64,000 bases of DNA from Achromobacter agilis (GTDB lineage: Bacteria; Pseudomonadota; Gammaproteobacteria; Burkholderiales; Burkholderiaceae_B), in assembly GCF_900496965.1 (NCBI RefSeq), contig NZ_UFQB01000024.1, forward strand, positions 48,197-112,196. The letters run 5' to 3'. Made by a program: the position numbers and the translations under genes. Below the pieces are notes generated by a model, which did no database searches, had not been told where the DNA came from, and saw nothing but the letters and a program-made list of their open reading frames with translations. Positions 42,033 through 53,305 of the stretch are shown piece after piece (within the stretch, counting starts at the first letter, position 1; every line of letters starts with the position of its first letter).

Positions 42033-42407
42033 TCAATGCAGGGTGCGCGGCATGGCCAGGACGAATTCGGAGATCGGCACTTCGAACGGAATGCCGTTCT
42101 CGCCGACGCAGTGATAGGTGCCTCGCATCGTGCCCACCGGCGTGGGCAGGGGACAGCCGCTGGTGTATTCGAAGGTCTCGCCCGGCGCCAGCAGGGGTTG
42201 CTGCCCCACGATGCCCAGCCCGCGCACTTCCTGCACGCGCTGGTTGCCGTCGGTGATGATCCAGTGGCGGCTGATCACCTGGGCGGGATGCTCGCCCGTA
42301 TTGGTGATGCGGACGGTATAGGCGAATACGAACTGCTGTTCGCCGGGATCGGACTGTTCTGGCACGAAGCGCGGAGAGACAGAGACGCTCAGGTCGTAAG
42401 GTTTCAC
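42033..42407 (-). CDS. apaG: ApaG protein
   Basis: A 124-aa small beta-sandwich protein of unclear function (E. coli ApaG is 125 aa and has been linked to Co2+ and Mg2+ tolerance). It has RFVPEQSDPGEQQFVFAYTV, ISRHWIITDGNQRVQEVRGL and PVGTMRGTYHCVGENG blocks. The start is GTG (KPYDLSVSV follows), with GGGAAGGAC upstream; the very long frame to 43712 is a shadow of rpe and gph. It is divergent from rpe. Confidence 0.95.
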   Translation of the reverse strand: MKPYDLSVSVSPRFVPEQSDPGEQQFVFAYTVRITNTGEHPAQVISRHWIITDGNQRVQEVRGLGIVGQQPLLAPGETFEYTSGCPLPTPVGTMRGTYHCVGENGIPFEVPISEFVLAMPRTLH

Positions 42408-42521
42408 AGTCCTTCCCTGTGTAGCAGGCGCAGTTCCCGGACCCGCCGGACCGGGCCATTCCCGGTACCGCGCCTCAAACTGCAATAATGGCACATTATG
42501 CCCTCCCCGACCCCGAACATC

Positions 42522-43226
42522 ATGTCTACCCAATCGGTCTCCACCCGCATCACCCCCAGCATCCTGTCGGCTGACTTCGCCCGCCTGGGCGAGGAAGTCC
42601 GCAATGTCGTCGCCGCAGGCGCCGACTGGATCCACGTGGACGTGATGGACAACCACTATGTCCCCAACCTGACGATCGGCCCGATGGTGTGCGCGGCAAT
42701 CCGTCCCCACGTCTCGGTGCCCATCGACGTACACCTGATGGTGGAGCCCGTGGACGATCTGGTCCCGATGTTCGCCAAGGCCGGCGCCGACTACATCAGC
42801 TTCCACCCGGACGCCAGCCGCCACGTGGACCGCACGCTGTCGCTGATCCGCGAGAACGGCTGCAAGGCCGGCCTGGTATTCAATCCCGCCACCCCGCTGT
42901 CCTACCTGGACTACGTGATGGACAAGATCGACCTGGTCCTGATCATGTCGGTGAACCCGGGCTTCGGCGGCCAGAGCTTCATCCCCGGCGCCTTGGCCAA
43001 GCTGCGCGAGGCCCGCGCCCGGATCGACGCCTGGACCCAGGCCGGCGGCCAGGATATCGTCTTGCAGGTGGACGGCGGCGTCAAGATCGACAACATCGCC
43101 GACATCCGCCGCGCGGGCGCCGACACCTTCGTGGCCGGCTCCGCCATCTTCGGCAAGCCGGACTACGCCGGCATCATCACGTCCATGCGCGAGCAGATCG
43201 CCATCGGCGAAACCACTGCCATCTAA
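42522..43226 (+). CDS. rpe: Ribulose-phosphate 3-epimerase
   Basis: Interconverts ribulose 5-phosphate and xylulose 5-phosphate in the pentose phosphate pathway. TIM-barrel motifs: [44 protein letters not shown] ([19 protein letters not shown]) and [20 protein letters not shown]. From this ATG it is 234 aa; an ATG at 42498 would add eight residues and is less like the family. It precedes gph by 15 bp. Confidence 0.95.
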   Translation: MSTQSVSTRITPSILSADFARLGEEVRNVVAAGADWIHVDVMDNHYVPNLTIGPMVCAAIRPHVSVPIDVHLMVEPVDDLVPMFAKAGADYISFHPDASRHVDRTLSLIRENGCKAGLVFNPATPLSYLDYVMDKIDLVLIMSVNPGFGGQSFIPGALAKLREARARIDAWTQAGGQDIVLQVDGGVKIDNIADIRRAGADTFVAGSAIFGKPDYAGIITSMREQIAIGETTAI

Positions 43227-43241
43227 AGACCGGGAGCCGAT

Positions 43242-43949
43242 ATGACCGCTTTTCGCGCCGCGCTGCTGGATCTCGACGGCACGCTTCTCGATTCCATCCC
43301 CGACCTGGCCTTCGCGGCCAACGCCATGCGCGTGGAGCTGGGCATGACCCCGCTGCGCGAGGACGTGGTGGCCACCTTCGTGGGCAAGGGCGTGGACAAC
43401 CTGGTCCGCCGCAGCCTGGCGGGCAGCCTGGACGGCGCCGACCCGGAACCCGCCGAATTCGACCGCGCCCGCGAGGCGTTCTTCCGGCATTACCACCTGG
43501 TCAATGGCGAAAAGGCGGTGGTCTACCCCGGCGTCATCGACGGCCTGAAGCACCTGCGCGACCACGGCCTGAAGCTCGCGGTCGTCACCAACAAGCCCAC
43601 CGAGTTCACGCTGCCGCTGCTGCAGCGCACGGGCCTGGCGGGCTTTTTCGAGGCAGTGGTCTGCGGCGACACCTGCGCGCGCCGCAAGCCGGATCCCGAC
43701 CAAGTCCTGCATGCCTGCGAACTGCTCGGCGTCTCCGTGCGCGAAGCCGTGACCATCGGCGACTCCCTCAACGACGCCCAGGCCGGCCGCAGCGCCGGCA
43801 CGCAGGTCCTGGTGGTGCCATATGGCTACAACGAAGGAAGGGACGTGCGCGAGCTGGATGTCGATGGTATAGTTGACACGCTAGTCGACGCCGCCCAGTG
43901 GGTCGCGCTCTGGAATCAGAACCAGAACGCGGCAAAAACCGGCTCTTGA
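43242..43949 (+). CDS. gph: Phosphoglycolate phosphatase
   Basis: A 235-aa HAD-superfamily enzyme that removes 2-phosphoglycolate. Nucleophile motif AALLDLDGTLLDSIPDLAF (residues 6-24), motif II VVTNKPTEF, lysine region ARRKPDPDQVLHA and motif III TIGDSLNDAQAGRSAG. GGGAG precedes the ATG. The order rpe-gph-trpE is common in proteobacteria and gives a functional run with the next operon. Confidence 0.94.
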   Translation: MTAFRAALLDLDGTLLDSIPDLAFAANAMRVELGMTPLREDVVATFVGKGVDNLVRRSLAGSLDGADPEPAEFDRAREAFFRHYHLVNGEKAVVYPGVIDGLKHLRDHGLKLAVVTNKPTEFTLPLLQRTGLAGFFEAVVCGDTCARRKPDPDQVLHACELLGVSVREAVTIGDSLNDAQAGRSAGTQVLVVPYGYNEGRDVRELDVDGIVDTLVDAAQWVALWNQNQNAAKTGS

Positions 43950-44020
43950 ACGCCTCTGGCGGCTCGCGGCAGGCATATCGCGAATTCATACCGAATACCG
44001 CTAAACCGAATACCAGCTCA

Positions 44021-44095
44021 ATGAACGTTTCCATCCAGAACCAAATGCTTGGCGCCTCGTGGCGCTGGTGGCGTTTGTCTTCCGGGTGGCGATGA
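44021..44095 (+). CDS. trpL: Trp operon leader peptide
   Basis: A 24-codon reading frame, MNVSIQNQMLGASWRWWRLS followed by SGWR, too short for normal gene finding. Four of 24 codons are TGG, three of them within four codons (44060-44071). It is followed by a terminator at 44155-44188 and then trpE. This is the classic layout of ribosome-mediated attenuation: stalling at Trp codons when charged tRNA-Trp is scarce prevents the terminator from forming. No good Shine-Dalgarno is seen, so expression of the peptide is inferred from the arrangement. Confidence 0.82.
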   Translation: MNVSIQNQMLGASWRWWRLSSGWR

Positions 44096-44188
44096 TCCCT
44101 CCCGGCCCTGGACGCGTATGCCGCCTAGTGCCGTAGCTGTGTAAACACAGAGCCAAGCCCGGAACCAGTAACCTGGACCGGGCTTTTT
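44080..44188 (+). promoter_or_regulatory. Trp attenuator with competing RNA pairings
   Basis: The terminator (44155-44188) pairs AGCCCGG with CCGGGCT, with CCAG/CTGG inside, followed by TTTTTG. TTCCGGG at 44080-44086, near the end of the leader peptide, can pair with CCCGGAA at 44158-44164 and would act as antiterminator. A small hairpin CTGTGT-AA-ACACAG lies at 44137-44150. Upstream, CCGAATACC is repeated at 43991-43999 and 44006-44014. Confidence 0.7.
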
Positions 44189-44235
44189 GTTGTGCGCCTG
44201 GTCCGATAGCAAATCAATCGCTGACGAGACCCGAC

Positions 44236-45756
44236 ATGACCGAAATCGAATTCAAGGCCCTTGCCGCGGAAGGCTATAACCGCATCCCGCTGATCGCCGA
44301 AACCTATGCCGACCTGGACACCCCCCTCGGCATCTACCTGAAGCTGGCGCACGCCGGCCCACTGGCCGGCCGCATGACCTGCCTGATGGAATCGGTGGTG
44401 GGCGGCGAGCGCTTCGGCCGCTATTCCTTCATCGGCCTGCCGGCCCGCACGGTGATCCGCGCCAGCGGCACCCGCACCGAAGTGCTGCACGACGGCAAGG
44501 TCGCCGAAACCCATGACGGCGACCCGCTGGCCTTCATCGAGCAATACCAGCGCCGCTTCAAGGTCGCCCTGCGCCCCGGCATGCCGCGTTTCTGCGGCGG
44601 CCTGGCCGGCTACTTCGGCTACGACACGGTGCGCCACATCGAGCCCTGCCTGGGCCCAGCGGTGAAGCCGTTTCCGGCGGGCATGGAGGGCGGCACGCCC
44701 GACCTGATGCTGATGCACGTGGACGAACTGGTCATCGTGGACAACCTGGCCGGCCGCATCTACCTGATGGTCTACGCGGATCCCAGCCAGCCCGAAGCCT
44801 ACAGCCGCGCGCAGCAGCGCCTGCACGACCTGCGCGTCCGCCTGCGGCGCCCGGTCGAGATTCCGTACAGCCATGCCAGCATGCAGACCGAAGAACGGCG
44901 CGACTTCAAGAAGGAAGACTATCTGGCGGCCGTGCGCCGCGCCAAGGAACACATCGCCGCGGGCGACCTGATGCAGGTGCAGATCGGCCAGGTCATCGCC
45001 AAGCCCTTCCGCGACTCCCCCCTCTCCCTCTACCGCGCCCTGCGGTCCCTCAATCCCTCCCCCTACATGTACTTCTGGAACTTCGGCGACTTCCAGGTCG
45101 TGGGCGCGTCGCCGGAAATCCTGGTGCGCCAGGAACGTGTGATGGAGAACGGCGAGCCGAAGTCGCAGATCACGATCCGCCCGCTGGCGGGCACCCGCAA
45201 GCGCGGCGCGACGCCTGAGGAAGACGCCGCCCTGGCCGCCGAACTGAAGGCCGATCCCAAGGAAGTGGCCGAACACGTGATGCTGATCGATCTTGCCCGC
45301 AATGACGTGGGCCGCGTGGCCGAGGTGGGCTCGGTGAAGGTCAGCGACACCATGGTCATCGAACGCTACTCGCACGTCATGCACCTGGTATCCAACGTAA
45401 CCGGCAACCTGAACCCCGGCATGAGCAGCATGGACGTGCTGCGCGCCTCGTTCCCGGCCGGCACGCTGACCGGCGCCCCCAAGGTCGAGGCGATGAAGAT
45501 CATCGACGAGCTGGAGCCCGTGCGCCGCGGCATCTACGGCGGCGCGGCCGGCTACCTGAGCTACGGCGGCGAAATGGACGTGGCCATCGCGATCCGCACC
45601 GGCGTCATCAAGGACGGCACGCTGTACGTGCAGGCCGCCGCCGGCATCGTGGCCGACTCCAGCCCCGAAGCCGAATGGGCCGAGACCGAGGCCAAGGCCC
45701 GCGCAGTGCTGCGCGCGGCGGAGCAGGTGCAGCACGGCCTGGACGAACCCATCTGA
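44236..45756 (+). CDS. trpE: Anthranilate synthase component I
   Basis: A 506-aa subunit that converts chorismate and ammonia to anthranilate. The N-terminal part has the feedback site LMESVVGGERFGRYSFIGLP. The chorismate-binding domain has LMQVQIGQVIAKPF, PSPYMYFWNFGDF, TIRPLAGTRKRG, FPAGTLTGAPKVEAM and GGAAGYLSYGGEMDVAIAIR. First structural gene of the trp operon, downstream of the attenuator. Confidence 0.98.
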   Translation: MTEIEFKALAAEGYNRIPLIAETYADLDTPLGIYLKLAHAGPLAGRMTCLMESVVGGERFGRYSFIGLPARTVIRASGTRTEVLHDGKVAETHDGDPLAFIEQYQRRFKVALRPGMPRFCGGLAGYFGYDTVRHIEPCLGPAVKPFPAGMEGGTPDLMLMHVDELVIVDNLAGRIYLMVYADPSQPEAYSRAQQRLHDLRVRLRRPVEIPYSHASMQTEERRDFKKEDYLAAVRRAKEHIAAGDLMQVQIGQVIAKPFRDSPLSLYRALRSLNPSPYMYFWNFGDFQVVGASPEILVRQERVMENGEPKSQITIRPLAGTRKRGATPEEDAALAAELKADPKEVAEHVMLIDLARNDVGRVAEVGSVKVSDTMVIERYSHVMHLVSNVTGNLNPGMSSMDVLRASFPAGTLTGAPKVEAMKIIDELEPVRRGIYGGAAGYLSYGGEMDVAIAIRTGVIKDGTLYVQAAAGIVADSSPEAEWAETEAKARAVLRAAEQVQHGLDEPI

Positions 45757-45816
45757 GGCCCTTGCGGCCCACCCCGGATCCCCCCGGGCCGCCGGACGGC
45801 CCGACAGGAGAAAACA

Positions 45817-46383
45817 ATGCTGTTGATGATCGACAATTACGACTCTTTTACCTACAACCTGGTCCAATACTTCGGCGAACTGGGTGAGGACGTGCGCGTG
45901 GCGCGCAACGACCAGATCACGCTGGAAGAGATTGCCGCCATGAACCCGGACCGCATCTGCGTGTCGCCCGGCCCCTGCTCTCCCGCCGAGGCGGGCATCT
46001 CGGTGCCCGTCATCCAGGCTTTCGCGGGCAAGACGCCCATCCTGGGCGTGTGCCTGGGCCACCAGGCCATCGGCGCCGCCTATGGCGGCGACATCGTCCG
46101 CGCGCAGCAGATCATGCACGGCAAGACCGTGCAGATCTCGCACACGGGCACCGACATCTTCGCCGGCCTGCCCACCCCGTACACGGCGATCCGTTACAAC
46201 TCGCTGACCATCGACCCCGCCACCCTGCCCGACTGCCTGGCGGTAACCGCGACGGCGCCTGACGGGGACATCATGGGCGTGCGCCACAAGACCCTGCCGC
46301 TGTACGGAGTACAGTTCCATCCCGAATCCGTGCTCAGTGAGCATGGCCATGCCCTGCTGCGCAATTTCCTGAACCTCGCCTAA
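45817..46383 (+). CDS. trpG: Anthranilate synthase component II (glutamine amidotransferase)
   Basis: A 188-aa class I amidotransferase that supplies ammonia to TrpE. The catalytic cysteine is in [18 protein letters not shown], the His/Glu pair in [30 protein letters not shown] precedes the ATG. It is separated from trpE by 60 bp. No fused TrpD domain is present. Confidence 0.98.
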   Translation: MLLMIDNYDSFTYNLVQYFGELGEDVRVARNDQITLEEIAAMNPDRICVSPGPCSPAEAGISVPVIQAFAGKTPILGVCLGHQAIGAAYGGDIVRAQQIMHGKTVQISHTGTDIFAGLPTPYTAIRYNSLTIDPATLPDCLAVTATAPDGDIMGVRHKTLPLYGVQFHPESVLSEHGHALLRNFLNLA

Positions 46384-46395
46384 GAAGGAAGCATC

Positions 46396-47427
46396 GTGAC
46401 TATTTCCACCACCGAAGCGCTGACGCGCTGCATTGAACACCGCGAAATCTTCCACGACGAGATGCTGCATCTGATGCGCATGCTGATGCGCGGCGAGATG
46501 TCGCCGCAGATCGCAAGCGCCCTGCTGATGGGGCTGCGCGTGAAAAAGGAAACTATCGGCGAGATCACCGCCGCCGCGCAGGTCATGCGCGAGTTCGCCA
46601 CGCCCGTGGTCACGCCCAACCCGGAAGACCTGCTGGACATGTGCGGCACCGGCGGCGACGGCAGCCATACTTTCAATATTTCCACCACCGCCATGTTCGT
46701 GGCGGCGGCGGCCGGCGTGCCGATCGCCAAGCACGGCAACCGCAGCGCCTCGTCTTCCAGCGGCAGCGCCGACGTGCTGGAAGCCCTGGGCGCCAACCTC
46801 GTACTGACGCCCGAAGAGGTGGCCGAATGCATCCAGGCGACCGGCATCGGCTTCATGTTCGCGCCTGCCCACCACGGCGCCATGAAGAACGTGGCCGCCG
46901 TGCGCAAGGAGCTGGCCGTCCGGACGATCTTCAACATCCTTGGCCCGCTGACGAACCCCGCCGGGGCCGCCAACCAGTTGATGGGCGTATTCCACCCCGA
47001 CCTGGTCGGGATCCAGGTCCGGGTGCTGGAACGCCTGGGCTCGCGCCACGTGCTGGTCGTGCACGGCAAGGACGGCATGGACGAAGCCTCGCTGGGCGGC
47101 GCCACCCTGGTCGGGGAACTCAAGGATGGAAAAATCCTCGAATATGAGATTCACCCCGAGGACTACGGGCTATCCATGATGTCCAACCGCAGCATCAAGG
47201 TGTCCAATCGCGAACAATCGCGCGAGCTTGTCATAGAGGCGCTCGAGAATGTCGAAGGCACCGCCCGCGACATTGTCGCGCTCAATGCCGGGCTCGCGAT
47301 CTATGCAGGCAATAAAGCCGATTCCATTCCCGCAGCCTTAGCGCTAGCATTTGAACTGATTTCCACCGGCGCGGCGCGAGCCAAGCTGGAAGAATTCTGC
47401 GCCTATACCCGGAAATTCCAGAAATGA
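46396..47427 (+). CDS. trpD: Anthranilate phosphoribosyltransferase
   Basis: Transfers phosphoribose from PRPP to anthranilate. The 343-aa protein has [19 protein letters not shown] (PRPP site), [20 protein letters not shown] and [20 protein letters not shown]. The start is GTG with GAAGGAAGC upstream, 12 bp past trpG. It overlaps trpC by 4 bp (ATGA). Confidence 0.98.
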   Translation: MTISTTEALTRCIEHREIFHDEMLHLMRMLMRGEMSPQIASALLMGLRVKKETIGEITAAAQVMREFATPVVTPNPEDLLDMCGTGGDGSHTFNISTTAMFVAAAAGVPIAKHGNRSASSSSGSADVLEALGANLVLTPEEVAECIQATGIGFMFAPAHHGAMKNVAAVRKELAVRTIFNILGPLTNPAGAANQLMGVFHPDLVGIQVRVLERLGSRHVLVVHGKDGMDEASLGGATLVGELKDGKILEYEIHPEDYGLSMMSNRSIKVSNREQSRELVIEALENVEGTARDIVALNAGLAIYAGNKADSIPAALALAFELISTGAARAKLEEFCAYTRKFQK

Positions 47428-48212
47428 ACGATATTCTCGCGAAAATCCTCGCCGTCAAGGTCGAGGAAGTCGCCGCCGCCCGCCAGATGCGCAGCGAAGC
47501 CGAAGTCCTGCGCGAGGCGCAGGCCCGCCAGGACGTCCGCGGCTTCGCCCAGGCCATCGAAGACAAGATCTCGCAGGGCAAGGCCGGCGTCATCGCCGAA
47601 ATCAAGAAAGCCTCGCCCTCCAAGGGCGTGCTGCGCGACACCTTCAACCCCGTCGAGATTGCCGCCTCCTATGCGGTGCACGGCGCGGCCTGCCTGTCCG
47701 TGCTGACCGACGTGCAGTTCTTCCAGGGTTCCCACGACCACCTGCGCCAGGCCCGCGCGGCCTGCCCGCTGCCGGTCCTGCGCAAGGACTTCGTGATCGA
47801 TCCCTACCAGATCATCGCCGCGCGCGCGATGGGCGCGGATTGCGTGCTCCTGATCGTGGCCGCGCTCTCCCCTTCCCAGCTGCGCGACATGGAAACCCTG
47901 GCGATGGAGCTGGGCATGGACGTGCTGGTGGAAGTGCACGACGCCAAGGAACTGGACATCGCGCTCGACATGAAGACGCCGCTGCTCGGCATCAACAACC
48001 GCAACCTGCGCACCTTCGAGACCAGCCTGTCGAACACGCTGGACCTCCTGCCGCGCATCCCCGCGGGTAAGCGCGTCGTGACGGAAAGCGGCATCCTCAC
48101 GCCGGAAGACGTGAAGCTGATGCGCGGGCACAAGGTCGACGCCTTCCTGGTAGGCGAAGCCTTCATGCGGGCCAAGGATCCGGGAGTGGAGCTTGCGCGC
48201 CTGATGGGCTAG
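47424..48212 (+). CDS. trpC: Indole-3-glycerol-phosphate synthase
   Basis: A 262-aa TIM-barrel enzyme that closes the indole ring. [20 protein letters not shown] carries the catalytic lysine, [20 protein letters not shown] the second, and [16 protein letters not shown] and [11 protein letters not shown] follow. It ends the trp operon; no trpF, trpB or trpA follows. Its stop codon overlaps the stop of the convergent acoR-type gene. Confidence 0.98.
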   Translation: MNDILAKILAVKVEEVAAARQMRSEAEVLREAQARQDVRGFAQAIEDKISQGKAGVIAEIKKASPSKGVLRDTFNPVEIAASYAVHGAACLSVLTDVQFFQGSHDHLRQARAACPLPVLRKDFVIDPYQIIAARAMGADCVLLIVAALSPSQLRDMETLAMELGMDVLVEVHDAKELDIALDMKTPLLGINNRNLRTFETSLSNTLDLLPRIPAGKRVVTESGILTPEDVKLMRGHKVDAFLVGEAFMRAKDPGVELARLMG

Positions 48213-50107
48213 CCCGTCCCCCGCCGCGTACGTGGCGGCGAGGCAAGCGCCGCGGCGCGCCGGTACAAGGTGCTGCGGTGCAGGCCCAACGCGCGGGCCG
48301 CGCGGCTGACGTTGCCCCCGTGCGCGGCCAGCGCATCGCGGATCGCGGAATCCGTCATCGCCTGCAGATTGGCATTGGCCGGATCGCCCCTTTCCGAAGG
48401 CGGCGCACCGGCTTGCGCGCCGCGGATATCGGCGGGCAGCATATCGGCATCGACCCTGCCCGCCGGCCCGGCCAGCACATGCAGGGTACGCAGCACGGCC
48501 ACCATCTGACGATAGTTGCCAGGCCATGGGTACGCGTCCAGGATAGCTTCGATATCGGGAGGCAAGACCGGCCCGGCGCCATGCGCCGCCCACAGGCTGC
48601 GCAGCAGCTCGAGGCGGTCCGCGCGTGCACGCAGCGGTTCCAGCGTCACGGTGTATTCGGCGATCCGGAAGTACAGGTCGGGCCGCACCGGGGCATCGGC
48701 CCCCTCATGCGCCAACGGACGATGCGTTGCACACACCAGCGTGAAATCCACCGGCACCGGCCTCGCCGCGCCCAGCGGTGACACTTCACGCGTCTGCAGT
48801 ACGCGGAGCAAGCGCGATTGCAGCATCAACGGCATATCGCCGATTTCATCTAGGAACAGTACGCCGCCATGCGCCTGCCGCAGCAAGCCCTTGCTGCCCT
48901 GGCGACGCGCGCCGGTGAACGCGCCGTCCTCGTAGCCGAACAATTCCGATTCGATCAGGCTTTCGGGCAGCGCGGCGCAGTTCACCGCCACGAACGGCCC
49001 CGATGTCCGTTTGCCGCGAGCGTGCAGCTGCCGCGCGAACACTTCCTTGCCCACACCGGTTTCCCCTTGCAGCAGGATCGACACGCCCGCGTCCGACAAG
49101 TGCACCGCGCGCGCCAGCGCGCCCAGCGTCGCAGCGTCGAAATTCGGGGCGCCGGACCGCGCGGCATCGGCGGCCGGCAACGCCGGCAGGACCGGCGCCT
49201 GGCGGGCGCGAGCGCGCGGCCAGCGCAACCGCGCGTGGTAGACCGCCCCCGAGCGCGCCTGCACTCTGCCCGCGGCATCGGGACAGCGTTCGATATCGCC
49301 ATCGAAAACATCCGTATAGCGATACACGCCCAGCGCGGTCGGGGCCATGCCCAGGGCCTGCAAGGCGCAGCGGTTCGCGCCGATCAGCCGGTCGCCCTCG
49401 AAAGCCAGCAGCCCCTCGCCCGGCATGCCCAGGCCCGAATGATCCACGTGCAGGCGCAGCACCGCATATTGCTCATAGGCTTGCTCGAACAACTGGTGCT
49501 CGATCATATCCACCGCCGCGCGCACCAGCGCCAACACCTCGGGACGCACCTCGCGCGCCTGGCTGGACAGGTCCAGCACGCCCAGCGTGCGGCCCTCGCC
49601 GTCGGCGATGGGGATCGCCGCGCAGGTCAGGATGCGGTTCGGTTCGAAATAGTGTTCCGCGCCATGGACGGCGATGGGCCGGCCTTCCACCAGCGCGGTG
49701 CCGATGGCGTTGGTGCCCGCCGCGGCCTCGTCCCAGGGCGCGCCGGGCATGAGCGCAACGCGCGAGGCGCGCTGGGCGAAATCGATGTCACCGCCGCTGT
49801 CCAGGACCAGCCCCTGCGCATCGGACAGGATCACGAGGCTGCCGCTGCCGCCGGCCTGGCGGCGCAGCAAGGACATGGCGGGCTCGGACATGCGGCGCAG
49901 CGCCTCATTGCGCTGCTGGGCCTCGCGCAGTTCACCCTGCGTCATGAGTTCGGCGCGACGCACGCCGCGCATGTCGAAGCCCAGGTCGGCGCAGCGCCGC
50001 CATGATCGCAGGATGGGCTCGGCGACCATGCCGCCGGGCACGGCGCCCTGCTGGTTGAACAGCAGGCGCGCTTGCGTCAGCGCGTGCTGACGGGAATGAG
50101 TGGCCAT
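48209..50107 (-). CDS. acoR: AcoR-type sigma-54-dependent activator
   Basis: A 632-aa enhancer-binding protein. The N-terminal sensory part (about 1-290) includes a GAF domain ([37 protein letters not shown]). The AAA+ domain has Walker [11 protein letters not shown], the sigma-54-contact loop [12 protein letters not shown] (GAFTGA) and Walker [15 protein letters not shown] Fis-type HTH lies at the C-terminus ([20 protein letters not shown]). AAGGAGACATGC precedes this ATG; the frame to 50161 crosses the operator region. It is divergent from an aldehyde dehydrogenase that it probably activates. The effector is likely acetaldehyde, acetoin or a related alcohol. Confidence 0.9.
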   Translation of the reverse strand: MATHSRQHALTQARLLFNQQGAVPGGMVAEPILRSWRRCADLGFDMRGVRRAELMTQGELREAQQRNEALRRMSEPAMSLLRRQAGGSGSLVILSDAQGLVLDSGGDIDFAQRASRVALMPGAPWDEAAAGTNAIGTALVEGRPIAVHGAEHYFEPNRILTCAAIPIADGEGRTLGVLDLSSQAREVRPEVLALVRAAVDMIEHQLFEQAYEQYAVLRLHVDHSGLGMPGEGLLAFEGDRLIGANRCALQALGMAPTALGVYRYTDVFDGDIERCPDAAGRVQARSGAVYHARLRWPRARARQAPVLPALPAADAARSGAPNFDAATLGALARAVHLSDAGVSILLQGETGVGKEVFARQLHARGKRTSGPFVAVNCAALPESLIESELFGYEDGAFTGARRQGSKGLLRQAHGGVLFLDEIGDMPLMLQSRLLRVLQTREVSPLGAARPVPVDFTLVCATHRPLAHEGADAPVRPDLYFRIAEYTVTLEPLRARADRLELLRSLWAAHGAGPVLPPDIEAILDAYPWPGNYRQMVAVLRTLHVLAGPAGRVDADMLPADIRGAQAGAPPSERGDPANANLQAMTDSAIRDALAAHGGNVSRAARALGLHRSTLYRRAAALASPPRTRRGTG

Positions 50108-50150
50108 GCATGTCTCCTTGGACAGGCATTCTGCGACACCTGTTCCGCGA

Positions 50151-50173
50151 CACTGTCGCAAAACGCGACAGTG
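50151..50173. promoter_or_regulatory. Perfect inverted repeat, likely AcoR enhancer site
   Basis: CACTGTCGC (50151-50159) and GCGACAGTG (50165-50173) form a perfect 9-bp dyad with a 5-bp spacer, 43 bp upstream of the activator gene and about 200 bp upstream of the sigma-54 promoter. GCGACAC also occurs at 50133-50139 and 50147-50153. Position and symmetry suit an enhancer for a dimeric activator. Confidence 0.65.
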
Positions 50174-50194
50174 CTAGTACCTCCACGTAGTACT

Positions 50195-50284
50195 CCCACG
50201 CCGCACCCGCTGCGCGGGCTTGCTGCCCCCCGAGGGGGCCGGCCCGCCTTGGGGCGGCCCGGCGACGGGCCGGCTTCCTGGCCG
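50195..50284 (+). repeat. Dispersed GC-rich intergenic repeat, single copy
   Basis: Begins CCCACGCCGCACCCGCTGCG and contains GCTTGCTGCCCCCCGAGGGG and CCTTGGGGCGGCCC, matching the tandem units at 13131-13400 and the reverse copy at 61501-61603. It occupies the middle of the 328-bp gap 50108-50435, between the dyad and the sigma-54 promoter; a GCCGCGCCCGCTGCGCCGCA remnant follows to about 50318. Confidence 0.8.
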
Positions 50285-50369
50285 CGCCCGCTGCGCCGCA
50301 CCCGCGATGCGGGCTTGAAAATCTACTTTCGCATGCAGGAAGCGGACTGTCCAGCGGAGAAGCCCGGAC

Positions 50370-50385
50370 TGGCACGCTCCTTGCT
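50370..50385 (+). promoter_or_regulatory. Sigma-54 promoter of the aldehyde dehydrogenase operon
   Basis: TGGCACGCTCCTTGCT matches the sigma-54 consensus TGGCACG-N4-TTGCW at every defined position. Transcription should begin near 50397, about 39 nt before the start codon. The divergent gene encodes a sigma-54 activator. Confidence 0.92.
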
Positions 50386-50435
50386 TGATACAGGTCAGGC
50401 AGCCGACTGCCGCCCCCACAATACCGGAGACAAGC

Positions 50436-51965
<1,530 letters not shown>

Positions 51966-52030
51966 TCCCCAACCCGCGACCAGCGGGCGCGCCGGGCCTC
52001 GCGACCTGGCGCGCCCGAAAGGACGACATC

Positions 52031-52408
52031 ATGGCAGAGCACACGCCGCGCGTAGTCGCGACCGACGAAGCGCGCCAACTGATCGATACCCTGCGCGCCA
52101 AGCACGGCCCGCTGATGTTCCACCAGTCGGGCGGCTGCTGCGACGGCAGTTCGCCCATGTGCTATGCGCTGGGGGAATTCATGGTGGGCGGCTCGGACGT
52201 GCTGCTGGGCGACCTGGAAGGCTGCCCGTTCTACATGGGCGAGGACCAGTTCGCCTACTGGGAACACACACAGCTCATCATCGACGCCGTCCCTGGCCGG
52301 GGCGGCGCGTTTTCGCTGGACAGCGCCGAAGGCAAGCGCTTCCTGCTGCGCTCGCGGCTGTATTCGGACGATGAGTGGGCGCGGGTGGCGCCGGTGACGA
52401 GAGGCTAA
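52031..52408 (+). CDS. DUF779 family protein
   Basis: A 125-aa protein of unknown biochemical role. HGPLMFHQSGGCCDGSSPMC and LGDLEGCPFYMGEDQFAYWE are the conserved DUF779 blocks with several cysteines. AAAGGACGACATC precedes the ATG. DUF779 genes commonly follow acetaldehyde-type dehydrogenases, so a helper role for that enzyme is likely but unproved. It lies 65 bp downstream of the dehydrogenase, probably in one transcript. Confidence 0.87.
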   Translation: MAEHTPRVVATDEARQLIDTLRAKHGPLMFHQSGGCCDGSSPMCYALGEFMVGGSDVLLGDLEGCPFYMGEDQFAYWEHTQLIIDAVPGRGGAFSLDSAEGKRFLLRSRLYSDDEWARVAPVTRG

Positions 52409-52632
52409 GCCGGAAACCGTCAGGGCCAGGCTACGTTCCGCCCTTCGGGTCGCGCTTTCCCGTTGGATCCGCGCGTTCGGCCAGCTTCCACTGGAACGAC
52501 ACGCGCCGGATGCGGGCGGCGCGGAATTGCGTGAACGAACGGCCGCCCGGCATGGGCGCGCCGCGATAGGCACTGCTGGCGTTCTTCATTTTTTGAAGGA
52601 GCGTTGAGGAAAAACTTGCGTGGCGCCTGGGT

Positions 52633-53286
52633 TCAGGCGCGGGCGGCGGGCGGCGTCCAGGCGCTGGCGTCCGCCGGCCGGCGCGTCCAGTCCAGCGCGT
52701 CTTCCAGGCGGTCGTTGCCCCAGAACATCTCGCCATCCACGAAAAACGTGGGCGCGCCGAACAGGCCCAGGTTGCGCGCGCGGTCGACCTGACGCCGCAG
52801 CGCTTCTTTTGCGGCCTCGGACTTGCCTCGGGCGATCAGCGCATCCGCGTCCAGCGCAAGGCCCGTCAGCAGCTCGTGCACCACGTCCTCGGCCTGGATG
52901 TCCTGGTCGTACTGGAAATTGGCGCGGAACACCGCCACGCAGAAATCGCGGCCCCAGGGTTCGTCCTGGCCCAGGAGGGCAATACGCGCGGGCAGCACGC
53001 TCATGCGCGGAAACAGGCGCGGTCGGTTGTAGACCACGCCATATTTGTCCGCGAGGCGGGCGATATCGCGCATCATGTACGCGCCCTTGCCGGGAAAGAG
53101 CCGGAACGGCGTGTCGTTCCAGCCCTGGGCCTGGAAGATCGGCCCCAGCAGGAAGGGACGCAAATCGACCCGGATGCCGGCGTCCTGCGCCAGCGCGTCG
53201 ATGCGCTCGATGGCCAGATAGCTGTAGGGGCTGGCGAAATCGAACCACATCTCGATGCGGGGCGTATCAGGCAGGGACGCAGTCAT
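52633..53286 (-). CDS. DsbA-fold isomerase (2-hydroxychromene-2-carboxylate isomerase family)
   Basis: A 217-aa protein of the glutathione-transferase kappa/HCCA isomerase family. The N-terminal WFDFASPYSYLAIERIDALA has the family Ser in place of the DsbA CxxC motif. GLFGAPTFFVDGEMFWGNDR is the C-terminal signature. There is no signal peptide. The true HCCA isomerase acts in naphthalene breakdown, but no such genes are near; the substrate is unknown. Confidence 0.85.
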   Translation of the reverse strand: MTASLPDTPRIEMWFDFASPYSYLAIERIDALAQDAGIRVDLRPFLLGPIFQAQGWNDTPFRLFPGKGAYMMRDIARLADKYGVVYNRPRLFPRMSVLPARIALLGQDEPWGRDFCVAVFRANFQYDQDIQAEDVVHELLTGLALDADALIARGKSEAAKEALRRQVDRARNLGLFGAPTFFVDGEMFWGNDRLEDALDWTRRPADASAWTPPAARA

Positions 53287-53305
53287 TACGAACTCCGGAA
53301 GGACC

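Noticed and set aside
43873..43900. TTGACA near the end of gph as a trp promoter
   Set aside because: No -10-like sequence at 16-18 bp downstream, so it was not called.
44125..47154. Minus-strand open frame of 1009 codons across the trp operon
   Set aside because: Antiparallel to trpEGD, with low-complexity His/Arg/Ala composition and no recognisable domain.
52431..52589. Possible 52-codon minus-strand gene beginning MKNASSAYRG in the gap after the DUF779 gene
   Set aside because: No Shine-Dalgarno and no recognised family; Arg-rich composition is like other chance frames. The 224-bp gap 52409-52632 otherwise shows nothing clear.
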